Source of the DNA: CAIPAT01 sp041665605
GTDB taxonomy: Bacteria; Verrucomicrobiota; Lentisphaeria; Victivallales; Victivallaceae
Assembly: GCA_041665605.1 (NCBI GenBank)
Contig: JBAYIO010000058.1
Span: 1-35,470 of the forward strand
Direction of reading: 5' to 3'
Length of the DNA stretch: 35,470 nucleotides
Part shown: one piece after another, positions 25,025 to 34,159 of the stretch
Layout of the letters: the number at the start of each line of letters is the position of its first letter
Position numbering within the stretch: position 1 is the first letter of the stretch
The notes under the pieces: generated by a model
Told to the model about the DNA's origin: nothing
Databases searched by the model: none
The model's input: only the letters and a program-made list of their open reading frames with translations
Translations under genes and position numbers: made by a program

Positions 25025-25624
25025 TCAATGCATCAGATATTTCGATGCGATAAACATCCCCGACAGGATCAGCAGCGTCGGCGCGGAAGCCAGCCACACA
25101 AACGCCTCCATCTGCCGCCCCTGCATTTCAACCAGGGCATTGCGCAAATCCATAATGCTGCCGGTTCCCAGAAAGGCCGCCCCCTGCACATAAATCATCA
25201 TCCCCGCCACCGCCACCATGAACGCGGAAATAAACGCTCCCATAAACAACACCGTCAGCGCCAGGATTTCCACCGCGATGAACATAATTAAAAAAATGAT
25301 AAACGCGATCAGCGTCAGCGGACGGAACAGTCCCGGGTAGCATTCGGCGATAAAACGCAGCACATGAAGCCACCACGGCACAATCTCCTCCGGCCTGACG
25401 ACTCTGGTGCTCAAAAGCTGCCCTGATTCAAAATCGTAGCCGCAGTTCACGCAGATTTTATGGGAACGCTCCACCCCCGCCCGGCAGTTCGGGCAGATTT
25501 TGGGAATGTAATCCGCCACCGGCGCTTTGAAATGCGCCCCGCAGTCCGGACAAGCCACCATCTCGCCGGCATGTTCGTCGGCGATTATCAGCGCTGTATG
25601 GCAGTGCGGACAATTCGTATTCAT
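25025..25624 (-). CDS. double zinc-ribbon, multi-pass membrane protein
   Basis: The 199-aa protein starts with two Cys4 ribbons (C5/C8/C25/C28 and C44/C47/C58/C61), followed by about three membrane helices between 95 and 199 (e.g. TLIAFIIFLIMFIAVEILAL). The ribbon-plus-membrane design matches the neighbour at 23781-24791, suggesting a common origin, but the membrane parts differ. The ATG at 25624 has GGGAGG upstream. The ribbons face the cytoplasm by charge. Function is unknown. Confidence 0.8.
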   Translation of the reverse strand: MNTNCPHCHTALIIADEHAGEMVACPDCGAHFKAPVADYIPKICPNCRAGVERSHKICVNCGYDFESGQLLSTRVVRPEEIVPWWLHVLRFIAECYPGLFRPLTLIAFIIFLIMFIAVEILALTVLFMGAFISAFMVAVAGMMIYVQGAAFLGTGSIMDLRNALVEMQGRQMEAFVWLASAPTLLILSGMFIASKYLMH

Positions 25625-25729
25625 AAAAACCTCCCGCCGGATAAATTAATCTGCCGTTTTGTCCGATGCAAATAAACTCGCGCAAGAAGATAAAAGAATA
25701 AGAGCAAAAGGTTAAAATGGACTGGCGGG

Positions 25730-26830
25730 TTACTGCCCCAATTCCTCATGGATGATTTTTAATTCCTTGACGATGGATATTTTCTGGGTGCATTTCTTCT
25801 CGCACTGGCGGCATTTGGTGCAGACGTCAGCCTTGACGCGGCAGCCGGCATACTCCCTGCGCATCGCTGATTCAAAACCGTAATATCTGCTTTGAAACGC
25901 CATATGCATCATGCCGGGAATATTGATCCCGGCGGGACACGGCATGCAGTAATTGCAGGCGGTGCACACCTTGCCTTTGGTCTTTCCGTCCAGCAAGGTA
26001 TTTATCCGCTTCATCTGCGCCGCGGTGAATTTGCCGCGGGCCACGGATGCCAGGCTGTTGTCTATATCATCTTTGCAAGTCATGCCGCAAAGCATGGTGT
26101 CGATATCGGGATTGGAGTAAACATAACGGATTGCCAGGTCCGGAACACTGACCGCGCCGACTTCCCGCGCCAGTTCCGCGAATACCGGACTGGCCTCGGC
26201 CAGCCGTCCGCCGCCGCACGGGTTCATGACAATGGTGCCTATTCCCAGCTTATGCGCTTTCGTCAGCACGTCCGCGTAATCACGGTTAAGCAAATTCCAG
26301 GTAACCAGAATGATTTCAGCCCATTCGGCGTCGTTCAGGTAGCGCAGCAAATTCTCCGGTTTCTCGTGAGTGGTGAATCCGGTGTGGCGGACCATGCCTT
26401 CAGTCATGGCGCGGCGGATGCCGTCAACCATGCCGCCCTTGCGCACCGCCGTCTTCCACGCCTCGGGCGAATCAATGTTCCAGACCTGATAGAAATCCAG
26501 ATATTCAACATCCAGCCGCAAAATGGTTTCCTGTATCCGGTGGAAAACCGAATCCGCCGAACCGTCATCCGAGTCCTGGATCTTTTTGATCCACGGCGAA
26601 CATTTGCTGGAGAGAATCACCTTTTCACGATAGCCGTCCTTGAGCGCCCGTCCCAGAACAAACTCCGATTCGCCGTAGCCTCTGCTGGTGTCGATGTAAA
26701 CCATGCCCCGGTCGATGGCGGCGCGGATAAGCTTGACGGCTTCAACCGCGTCCGCCGGAAACCGCATCGCGCCGATACTGACCGGTGAAACGCTGAACCC
26801 GGAACGAGTGCCGAATTTTTTAAATTTCAT
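25730..26830 (-). CDS. aldo/keto reductase with C-terminal 2[4Fe-4S] ferredoxin domain
   Basis: The 366-aa protein has an aldo/keto reductase TIM barrel (1-280) with catalytic D47, Y52 and K76 (IDTSRGYGESE, SSKC). The His of the classical tetrad is replaced by W117 in DFYQVWNID. A C-terminal domain carries two cluster motifs: CTACNYCMPC (CxxCxxCxxC) near 295-304 and CTKCRQCEKKC (CxxCxxCxxxC) near 342-352. This domain order is that of the ferredoxin-containing AKR family found in anaerobes. It may couple ferredoxin electrons to carbonyl reduction. The gene is monocistronic; direct repeats lie in its upstream region. Confidence 0.9.
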   Translation of the reverse strand: MKFKKFGTRSGFSVSPVSIGAMRFPADAVEAVKLIRAAIDRGMVYIDTSRGYGESEFVLGRALKDGYREKVILSSKCSPWIKKIQDSDDGSADSVFHRIQETILRLDVEYLDFYQVWNIDSPEAWKTAVRKGGMVDGIRRAMTEGMVRHTGFTTHEKPENLLRYLNDAEWAEIILVTWNLLNRDYADVLTKAHKLGIGTIVMNPCGGGRLAEASPVFAELAREVGAVSVPDLAIRYVYSNPDIDTMLCGMTCKDDIDNSLASVARGKFTAAQMKRINTLLDGKTKGKVCTACNYCMPCPAGINIPGMMHMAFQSRYYGFESAMRREYAGCRVKADVCTKCRQCEKKCTQKISIVKELKIIHEELGQ

Positions 26831-26861
26831 GAAATATCCCGCTATTTTATTGCTTTACTGG

Positions 26862-26928
26862 TTAACTGTATAAAATTTTATATTTCCCAGTTAAAATAGC
26901 AGATGAATCAATTTTTCCCAGTTTAAAT
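26862..26928. promoter_or_regulatory. repeat-containing control region upstream of the AKR gene
   Basis: Two direct repeats, TTTCCCAGTTAAAAT (26883-26897) and TTTCCCAGTTTAAAT (26914-26928), are 31 bp apart, three turns of the helix. The first also pairs with TTAACTG at 26862-26868 around an ATAAAATTTTAT palindrome (26870-26881). This looks like a regulator-binding region; I cannot identify the regulator. Confidence 0.4.
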
Positions 26929-26967
26929 AAAGCGATTACCATTGCAATTATTCATCGTTATGCGCCA

Positions 26968-28134
26968 TCATTTCAAACCAAGCTTATCGCCGAAGACGGC
27001 GAGAATACTGGCTCGGGATTTTTCGATTTTTCGCTGCAATGCTTCCGGCGATTCCGCGACGCCAACACCATCCGGCAAAGTTCCTTCAATAACATATTGC
27101 GCAATCTCTGTCCCTGCCGCCCGTGTTTCGCATTTGAAAAATCCCAGGCGCACACCGGGCCGCCGGTTGAGAAACAGACAATCGTCCAGCGTCTCGCGTC
27201 CGTCACGGAATTCTATAGCGCCGGGAGCGCTCCCTTCTACGATGACGTTTTTGAGTAAGTTGCTACGGTTTGGCAAACAAATATCATAACTGTCGGAATC
27301 TGCGATATAAACGTTTTCATGTTCGCATTCCGACTGTTGAATGTGGCAGAATCCGGTGCCGTTGCCGATGCTGACCATGTTTTTCACCTTGACCTGACAG
27401 GTTTCGTGGGCGCTGACGCCATCGTCGCTGTTTTCCAGCGCCGCAATGTTTTCGAATAAAATATCACGACAGTTGTGGTGGATATTATAACCGTCGTTCC
27501 AGAACTGCCGGACGATCAGATTGCGAACCACCAGATGAGCGCATTCTCCGGACATCTCCACTCCGCTACTAAAGAAAGGTTCCTCCACTCCGGCAACAGC
27601 AAATTTCGTCCCCGCTGGAATCTTGAAATAAAATTCATTTTTACCGGCAATCGTCCATTCGTAATCTTTCAGTTCCTCTATTTTCTTAAGTGCGGTCCCT
27701 TTCCATTTGGTATGCCGTCCCATGCGTTCCATTTTTCCGTTGAAACGCATAAAATAGCGGGTGCCTGTAGGGGGACTGCTCAGTTGCCGGTGATAAAGTC
27801 CGGTTCCGTGACTGACTTCCTGCCAGTCCTTCTCGCTGACCGCTCTAGTGCCAACCAGAGTATTCATCATGCCGTCGATAATAATCGGCTTGTCAGGCAA
27901 ACCCTTTTTATTTTTGATTACCAAAGATGTGTTGATATGGTGGCTGGCTGGAAGGATGAAAATCGTATCGCCGGGAAGCGATTTTGCCAATGCCGCCGGA
28001 AATGTTTTCAGCGGCGCCGCCCGGTCACCCCGGTTTTCATCCTTGCCGAGATCGACGTCGACAAAGATTTCACCCGCCGTTACTGTCCTCATGAACAAGA
28101 TAAGGAAAGTTATCGCAATCAGCTTATTTAACAT
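26968..28134 (-). CDS. secreted right-handed beta-helix protein (short)
   Basis: The 388-aa protein has a signal peptide (LIAITFLILFMRTVTA) followed by an N-terminal segment typical of secreted beta-helix proteins (IFVDVDLGKDENRGDRAAPL). Parallel beta-helix rungs then run from about 70 to 350 (e.g. LVVRNLIVRQFWNDGYNIHH, ILFENIAALENSDDGVSAHE). The fold is that of pectate lyases and related polysaccharide lyases and glycosidases. No family-specific catalytic triad is certain. It is the last gene of the LacI locus, 97 bp after the longer beta-helix gene, and is probably periplasmic or extracellular. Confidence 0.82.
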   Translation of the reverse strand: MLNKLIAITFLILFMRTVTAGEIFVDVDLGKDENRGDRAAPLKTFPAALAKSLPGDTIFILPASHHINTSLVIKNKKGLPDKPIIIDGMMNTLVGTRAVSEKDWQEVSHGTGLYHRQLSSPPTGTRYFMRFNGKMERMGRHTKWKGTALKKIEELKDYEWTIAGKNEFYFKIPAGTKFAVAGVEEPFFSSGVEMSGECAHLVVRNLIVRQFWNDGYNIHHNCRDILFENIAALENSDDGVSAHETCQVKVKNMVSIGNGTGFCHIQQSECEHENVYIADSDSYDICLPNRSNLLKNVIVEGSAPGAIEFRDGRETLDDCLFLNRRPGVRLGFFKCETRAAGTEIAQYVIEGTLPDGVGVAESPEALQRKIEKSRASILAVFGDKLGLK

Positions 28135-28231
28135 GCTGTCATAATCCTTTATTTAAAGTTTCACTTATTGAACGTGGATTTCCACCAACTAAATATCCAG
28201 CCTTACGCTTACATTTGCGTATTCAAACCGG

Positions 28232-30193
28232 CTATTTTTTGCGTACCAGCAGATTGCCGGGACTGTCGGCAAATACCGGCGTAAGCGGAGCCATAAAGCG
28301 GACATGGACATCTTCAACCGCATGCCGGAACAGGATGCTCCAGATTTCACGCCCCCCTCCGGTGCGGGAGAGGCTGAATATCTGCGGCCCGTCAAAATCC
28401 GCTTTTTCCGCCGTGACTTTTCCGGACGGATCAAGAATCGCGGTGCTGACAGTCTCGCCCTGTTCGCCGGAAACTTCCACCTTAAATTCCTTGACGCCGG
28501 ACGGAACCTCGAAATAAAGCCGGGTATTGCGGGACGGACGGAAGAAGCTCAGACTGCCGCTTTTTTTGACCGCTCCCATAATCGAACAGCGCAAACTATC
28601 AGATGGCGTGAAAATCATCACGTCAGCATCAATATCGAAATTAATCCGGCAGATGCCGGTTTCCGTTGCGGTGAAAGTAAAATCTTTCTTTTGACCGGGG
28701 CCGATCCGCCCCAATTCAACACTGGGCAGGCCGGAGCAGAGCACCGTTACCGGAACCTCGCCGCGTTTGCTCCGCATATTTTGATAGTTCAGCGAAAACG
28801 AAACCGGCGTCCCTTTCTCCGCCCATATCAGGAGGGAAAAATCACGGCGCATCCGCAGTGACGGCTGTTGCGGTTGCAGCGGCTGTCCTGATGGCATCAG
28901 TCCGGCTGGATCGACAACGGCGGCATCGGGGAGAATCACGGTTTTGTCCCAACCGGCGTTCTTGACATATTCCGCCACATTGACTGGACACGAATCTAAA
29001 TCAATGATTCCGGTAACCGCCTCCACGGTAACGCCTGGAGTCCAGTTTTTAAACGCGATCAATTCCCGTCCGGGAATTCCTTTGACAGACACTTTTTCAA
29101 ATGATACATTGCCGATTTTGTTACCGGCGGGGCGGGTATAAATCAAACTGACCGGAGTAAGTCCCGGCATGGTTCCGGCATTGATCAGGCTGACGTTTTT
29201 AAAGTTAACCCGATAGAAACCGACTGAATGGTCATTGATTAAAATGCCGCTGTTGGCGGTATCGCGGATTACCGTATCAATGATATCGACCACTCCGGGA
29301 TTGGTTCCTTTGCGGTCGCCGGGAGGCGCACAGGAAATGCCGCGGCTGCCGTGACTGATGGTGCAGTTCCGGATGGTCAGCGACATTGGCGTACTGATTT
29401 CGGTGGCAATCAGAATCCCGCCGCCGCTGTTGCTGTCAATCGTACAATCCTCCATGACGCAGTTTTCAATGATTTCATCGGCACGGTTAGGTTCGAAATC
29501 AATCCCGGCCGCCGGAGCAGTACCGCTGGTGTTGTTCAGCTTGCAGCGTCTGATCAGAAGATTTTTCGCGCTGATTACGCTGATCCCCTGGCGGTTGTGC
29601 TCATCACAGACCACATTTTCGATGACAATATCCTTACAGTAATTGACCCGGGATTCCGGCAGGACACCGACATAAATGCCGTCGCCGCCGGATGCTTTCA
29701 CCGTCAGATTGCTGATTTTAACATTCTCGCAGCTAAGCAGATTGATCGTGTGACGCCACTCGCCGCGCTTATATCGTGCGGCATCCTGGTAATCCTGCTT
29801 ATGCATCAGCAGAACGACATCATCCTCGCCGCGAATAATAAGGTTCTTTCTGCCTGACGCGGTGAACATACAGTCGCGCAATCCCTCATATCCGTCTTTT
29901 CGCGCCGTAACCTTCACCCCTTTGGCGAAGACTATTTCCTGGTTGTCCGTCAGAAATACCGGATCAATGATCCAATCCCGGCCGACATTATCCACAATCA
30001 GTTTTTTTACGCCGGAATTGATCGCCTGCTGCAAACATTGTGTGGCGTTTTGCGCATCGAATCCCCACCAGACGGCTTGGGCTTCAGTTCTGGTTCCAGC
30101 CTTGACTTCCGCGATTTCACGTGAGTAATCGGTTCCGGCGGCAACCAGGGCTGCGCCGGCAAATAAAACTGTCAGCATCTTTTTTTTAAACAT
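28232..30193 (-). CDS. secreted right-handed beta-helix protein (long)
   Basis: The start is ATG at 30193, preceded by GAGGACC (30207..30201); the TTG three bases earlier is in frame but unlikely. The 653-aa product has a signal peptide (KKKMLTVLFAGAALVAAG), a region resembling the start of GH28/GH110-type beta-helix enzymes (NATQCLQQAINSGVKKLIVD), and many beta-helix rungs (about 150-380; e.g. DIVIENVVCDEHNRQGISV). C-terminal beta-sandwich-like domains follow (about 430-650). It probably binds or cleaves a polysaccharide outside the cytoplasm. Substrate and mechanism are undetermined. Confidence 0.85.
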   Translation of the reverse strand: MFKKKMLTVLFAGAALVAAGTDYSREIAEVKAGTRTEAQAVWWGFDAQNATQCLQQAINSGVKKLIVDNVGRDWIIDPVFLTDNQEIVFAKGVKVTARKDGYEGLRDCMFTASGRKNLIIRGEDDVVLLMHKQDYQDAARYKRGEWRHTINLLSCENVKISNLTVKASGGDGIYVGVLPESRVNYCKDIVIENVVCDEHNRQGISVISAKNLLIRRCKLNNTSGTAPAAGIDFEPNRADEIIENCVMEDCTIDSNSGGGILIATEISTPMSLTIRNCTISHGSRGISCAPPGDRKGTNPGVVDIIDTVIRDTANSGILINDHSVGFYRVNFKNVSLINAGTMPGLTPVSLIYTRPAGNKIGNVSFEKVSVKGIPGRELIAFKNWTPGVTVEAVTGIIDLDSCPVNVAEYVKNAGWDKTVILPDAAVVDPAGLMPSGQPLQPQQPSLRMRRDFSLLIWAEKGTPVSFSLNYQNMRSKRGEVPVTVLCSGLPSVELGRIGPGQKKDFTFTATETGICRINFDIDADVMIFTPSDSLRCSIMGAVKKSGSLSFFRPSRNTRLYFEVPSGVKEFKVEVSGEQGETVSTAILDPSGKVTAEKADFDGPQIFSLSRTGGGREIWSILFRHAVEDVHVRFMAPLTPVFADSPGNLLVRKK

Positions 30194-30289
30194 CAATTCC
30201 GGTCCTCATTTCAATTTTTTTTGCTTTTTGAACATGGCTAACGCCCCGCAGTCATACCGTCAGGAACATTTGAAGGAAAAAGAATACGT

Positions 30290-32215
30290 TTATTTCTTTT
30301 CAGTGATTTTATTTTTCATCACCTCCTGCTTGTACCAGTCGACTTCTTTCCAGCTTTTCCGTTCGCCATGGCCAAATAATACAGGCCAGCATATACCAAT
30401 CGCATCGCGATTTTTGATGCGGAATTCCGTCAATTTTTTTGCGGTATTCTCTAAATCATTGGGTTGTCCCTGCTGTTTTTTATTTACTTCCGTCATGAAA
30501 TCATAACTTAAAAGCGCATGCTGGTTGAGCAGAATTAAATCATCAAGCGCCGCCGCGTGCCTGGGTTCCAGTTTTAAACTCTTTCCTTTTTTGAGAATTT
30601 CTCCGGCGTTGACGATGGCATTGCGGTTCATGCCCCTGGCTAGGTCGCTGCTTACTAGAATTGAGATCATACTGTCATCGAGTATTCGCAGTTTTTTATT
30701 TTTTATAATCTCTTTGGCGGCATTGCGATTTTTGTCCCCGTTGTCGCGATAAAGCTGATAGAATTGTTTAACCAGCGGAGCGGCTGCTCCGTATGCTGAA
30801 CAATATTCATTTTCAAGTTCATCGAAACTTTTATCCGGAGAAGTCATTGCGCGGGCAATGATATAGTAATCAATGTCGATGGTGCGCATCGATCTTAAAC
30901 CATCGTAGTCGGTACCGAAAAGTTTAAATCTCCTGGACTGCTGGAATTTATCATAAATCAGTTTTTCCGCGCCGCGGAAAAAAGGGAGCAGCTCATATAA
31001 ATCATTGGGCCGCAAAAATACCGATTTAGCCCCGGCTTTCGCCCACTCATCAAAAAAAGTTTCATTGTCGTCAAAAATAGAGGGAACCATGCCAAATAAC
31101 ATATTGTCCGGATATGCCACTTTTTCGCGTCGCGGCGGAAAGCGATAATAAGAATAAATGTAGGTAATCAAGGTTACATCCGGACGAAGTTTTACCGCCT
31201 TGGCGGCGATGCGATTCCAGAAATTTAAATAGCGGTCCGTCAGGTGGGCATAGAAATCCTCCCCATCTTTGCGGGCATCAAGCTTCATGCACTCCTGACA
31301 GAAACAGAACCCCGGTGTTCCGTCGTTTGGACAAATATTATAGTATTCAGGTTTGCCACTGGCTACCCATTCCTCGATAATTTTGTCCACCACCGCCTCA
31401 TTGGAAACACACAATTTGACGCGGCCCTTCATCTCGTCCTTAAGCCCGCGAACACCTTCAGTGCTCAGCCCGAAAAACTCTGGATTGGTTTTGCCATATT
31501 TATCCCACCAACCGGTAAAGGCATGACCATACGTGATAACCGTGCGGCTGCCCTGACGCAGCCGGTTCGCCCAGATTAAATCATTCCGCAGGCGAACATT
31601 CATTTCTTTTTCGTTATATTGAAGCGGTCCGGGGGCAAGCTTATTCATCGGCATAACCCTGTCGGGGCTCCATGCGTAAACTCGTACTCCAATCATTTCA
31701 AACGGCATGTTCCAGGCGACATCTTCCTGACCGGGTAAATCCAGGTTCGTCATCGTGGTATAAACAATCCCTGCGTCGCCGGGCCGGATCCAATGGATAT
31801 TTAGTTTATTCTCTAAAAAGGTGTAGATTGCCATGAGCAGTCCGCTTTGCGGAACTCTATTTTCTAATGCGTCATTCAGGTTGTGGTCTCCATAGAAATA
31901 TATAATATTATCACGCACCGCATAGCGGGCCTCGGTCTTAGCCAATGGTTTATTATCCCCCGGACAGGTGAAGCCTATCACCCAGTTCAATGAATCAGGC
32001 GAAAGATTCGCCGGTATGGCGACACAAGATTTGATTTCCAGTTGTTTGCCCAAAACCAGCGCCAAGTGTTTTTGCAATTCTTCTGCGGCAAATCTGGCAT
32101 CAATAATCTTATTATTAAAACAGATGACGGAGTTTTTATCCAGTTGCCAGGTTTTAGCAAAACTGGCTACACTAAGACAAGTCAGAATCAGGAGGATGAG
32201 TATTTTTTTTGACAT
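30290..32215 (-). CDS. secreted DUF4838-domain protein (glycosidase-like)
   Basis: The start is taken as ATG 32215, which gives a clean signal peptide (MSKKILILLILTCLSVASFA) and a 641-aa product; the frame is open further upstream to 32311. The N-terminal region (about 20-140) resembles the accessory domain preceding GH20/GH67 catalytic barrels (ARFAAEELQKHLALVLGKQL). The central part carries the DUF4838 signature (ICPNDGTPGFCFCQECMKLD, then NFWNRIAAKAVKLRPDVTLI). DUF4838 proteins are common in glycan-degradation loci of Bacteroidetes, Planctomycetes and Lentisphaerota, but their activity is not established to my knowledge. It lies between the pseudopilin and beta-helix genes. Confidence 0.87.
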   Translation of the reverse strand: MSKKILILLILTCLSVASFAKTWQLDKNSVICFNNKIIDARFAAEELQKHLALVLGKQLEIKSCVAIPANLSPDSLNWVIGFTCPGDNKPLAKTEARYAVRDNIIYFYGDHNLNDALENRVPQSGLLMAIYTFLENKLNIHWIRPGDAGIVYTTMTNLDLPGQEDVAWNMPFEMIGVRVYAWSPDRVMPMNKLAPGPLQYNEKEMNVRLRNDLIWANRLRQGSRTVITYGHAFTGWWDKYGKTNPEFFGLSTEGVRGLKDEMKGRVKLCVSNEAVVDKIIEEWVASGKPEYYNICPNDGTPGFCFCQECMKLDARKDGEDFYAHLTDRYLNFWNRIAAKAVKLRPDVTLITYIYSYYRFPPRREKVAYPDNMLFGMVPSIFDDNETFFDEWAKAGAKSVFLRPNDLYELLPFFRGAEKLIYDKFQQSRRFKLFGTDYDGLRSMRTIDIDYYIIARAMTSPDKSFDELENEYCSAYGAAAPLVKQFYQLYRDNGDKNRNAAKEIIKNKKLRILDDSMISILVSSDLARGMNRNAIVNAGEILKKGKSLKLEPRHAAALDDLILLNQHALLSYDFMTEVNKKQQGQPNDLENTAKKLTEFRIKNRDAIGICWPVLFGHGERKSWKEVDWYKQEVMKNKITEKK

Positions 32216-32338
32216 AATTGTTTCTTCTATTCGATATTTCATGTGTATTGACCGGAAAAATTCATTCCGGACGTTAAATCCGTTGATGCCGTTTTTTGCG
32301 CGCAGCCGCACCCGTTCTTTAAAATTTCAGAAAGACGT

Positions 32339-33058
32339 CTACCGTACCCGCCCGCAGGTCCAGTTTTCCGTATTGTAACTGCCCATGGTCAGGTAGGCGT
32401 TTGAACGATTGCCGATTTTGGTCGAAGCAACATGACCATCACAAAAAGCAGTATTGACGATACCTGAATGCCGCCAGGCGTCGATTTGCCCGTTGGTGGC
32501 GGATGATCCGGGATATTCGATTACGATGTAACCGCCAATGGAGAGGAGACCCGACTGACAGGCATCCATGACCATATAACCTAGCGAAGGCTTTGAAAGC
32601 ATGCTTCTTTTTACCGACTGCAAACCCTTATTCGGCAATCCCGTACCGTTACTGCCGCCGATATAACGGAAATTGTAACCGTAACCAACAAAGTTAAAGC
32701 AATTATTCAAGTTGCCGCCATTAAGCGGACGGTCCTGGTTTACGCTGGCAGCCAACGCTGCATCAATGAAGACTTTCAGATTTTTACCGGTATATGGCAA
32801 TATACTGTCGACCCAGGTGAGATTTATAAGACCGGCGGAAACATTCACCTTATAAGTGTATTGCGGAAAATATTCCTGATTATCGTCGACATACTGCATA
32901 AAGCCCAGGCCTTGCTGCTTAAGGTTGTTGACACAGGCGATTGTTTTGGCTTTTTCGCGAGCCTTATTCAACGCGGGCAGCAGCATTGAGGCCAAAATCG
33001 CGATGATCGCGATCACAACCAGCAATTCTATAAGTGTGAATTCGTGCTTTTTCATCAT
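32339..33058 (-). CDS. prepilin-type N-terminal methylation domain protein (pseudopilin-like)
   Basis: The 239-aa product opens with a type IV/type II prepilin signal: a short basic leader, then FTLIELLVVIAIIAILASML. The +5 Glu (E11) is present, but the residue before the cleavage point is Glu (E6) rather than the usual Gly. The C-terminal globular domain ends with the HxxDGHV-like segment FCDGHVAST typical of the large pseudopilin families of Planctomycetes, Verrucomicrobia and Lentisphaerota. The ribosome binding site AAGGAG is spaced 7 bases from ATG 33058. It starts 21 bp after the lacI stop and so shares its transcript. The role is unknown; such proteins may be secreted or surface exposed and linked to substrate handling. 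Confidence 0.9.
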   Translation of the reverse strand: MMKKHEFTLIELLVVIAIIAILASMLLPALNKAREKAKTIACVNNLKQQGLGFMQYVDDNQEYFPQYTYKVNVSAGLINLTWVDSILPYTGKNLKVFIDAALAASVNQDRPLNGGNLNNCFNFVGYGYNFRYIGGSNGTGLPNKGLQSVKRSMLSKPSLGYMVMDACQSGLLSIGGYIVIEYPGSSATNGQIDAWRHSGIVNTAFCDGHVASTKIGNRSNAYLTMGSYNTENWTCGRVR

Positions 33059-33079
33059 CCAAAATCTCCTTGAGTTGTT

Positions 33080-34132
33080 TTATAACGTTTGCCCGGCGTC
33101 AAAGAACGTCGGGATGGTTTTGGTTTCAGTAATCCTGCGATCTCCGCGTTCAATCGCCTCGATCAATCTTCTGGTTCCAACCGCCGCTAATTCCTGCCAG
33201 GGGACAACGATACTTGCAGGGTTGGAACGGTCTTCCCCGCGGTAAGCCGGATTGCCGTCAAATCCGATCACTGCAACCTGTTCCGGCACTTTTATTTTTA
33301 GGAAACGCAGTTCCCGGATCACCAGATCGGCCAGCGTATCATTATAACAGAATACCGCTGAAAACGGCAGGCTCCCGCTAAACTCTTCCAGCAGCTTCCG
33401 GACATCAAACACACTATTGACGGGAAAAACCAGTTTTTCATCAAAAAAGCCCTTCGCCGATAAAAGACTCCGGAGCAAATCACGATTGTAATTACTGGAG
33501 ACAATCCGGTCGCACCCCATAAACGCCACCCGCCGGTGTCCTTTATTAAAAACCTGTTCCACCGCTTCGGCATACCCGGAACTCCGGTCAATGCTCAATG
33601 CACACATTTCATTAGAAACATAACTATTACACACGGCCAGAAACGGCATTCTCTGCTCTCTCAGATAATCGATTATCCGCCGACTGTAAAACGTGTACAC
33701 ACCATCAGTCAGTTGCGGTTTGATATGGGCGATCACATCCTCTTCTTCGTTCTTATCGTAGCCGAGCATCGCTTCGAGTTTAACGTCGTAATTATAACGC
33801 CGGGCTTCGGTGATAACCCCTTTGACAATACCCCAGCTGATGCTTTCATAATGGGCATCAAAATCTGGCGCACCCCTCGGTCCGGTCATTGTACGCGGCT
33901 CCATAATAAGAGTAATCGTCTCGGTCTTTTGACGCTTTAAGCGGCGGGCGGTCAGGTTAGATTTGTAACCGTGCTGTTTTACTGCTTCAAGAACCCGGTC
34001 ACGAGTCGCTTGGCGCATAGCTACGCTCCGGCGCGAATCCAGCGCTCGTGATACAGTCATCATCGATACCCCGCATTCGTCGGCTATTTCCTTAAGCGTG
34101 ATCTGTCGCTCACCGTCCAATCTTAACCTCAC
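33080..34132 (-). CDS. LacI-family transcriptional regulator
   Basis: The 350-aa protein has an N-terminal helix-turn-helix (ITLKEIADECGVSMMTVSRA, residues 11-30) and hinge helix (NLTARRLKRQ). The C-terminal periplasmic-binding-protein-like sensor domain (about 70-345) includes GHRRVAFMGCD and VAVIGFDGNP. LacI regulators bind inverted repeats and release them on binding a sugar. The frame opens at GTG 34132, but TTG at 34120 has a better ribosome binding site (GAGG, spaced 6). The promoter and a perfect palindrome at 34142-34188 lie just upstream, indicating autoregulation. It heads a five-gene glycan locus. Confidence 0.95.
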   Translation of the reverse strand: MRLRLDGERQITLKEIADECGVSMMTVSRALDSRRSVAMRQATRDRVLEAVKQHGYKSNLTARRLKRQKTETITLIMEPRTMTGPRGAPDFDAHYESISWGIVKGVITEARRYNYDVKLEAMLGYDKNEEEDVIAHIKPQLTDGVYTFYSRRIIDYLREQRMPFLAVCNSYVSNEMCALSIDRSSGYAEAVEQVFNKGHRRVAFMGCDRIVSSNYNRDLLRSLLSAKGFFDEKLVFPVNSVFDVRKLLEEFSGSLPFSAVFCYNDTLADLVIRELRFLKIKVPEQVAVIGFDGNPAYRGEDRSNPASIVVPWQELAAVGTRRLIEAIERGDRRITETKTIPTFFDAGQTL

Positions 34133-34141
34133 TGTATATTC

Positions 34142-34159
34142 AATGTTAGCGTTAACATT
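34142..34159. promoter_or_regulatory. LacI-type operator
   Basis: AATGTTAACGCTAACATT (minus strand) is a palindrome with 7-bp perfect arms around a central CG, the typical shape of LacI/GalR operators. It abuts the -10 box and covers the expected transcription start. Confidence 0.85.

Noticed and set aside
24870..25097. A minus-strand frame encoding Asn-Leu-Met-Gln repeats
   Set aside because: It is the translation of the 12-bp minisatellite and overlaps the start-proximal part of a spacer; the repeat length divisible by three keeps the frame open.
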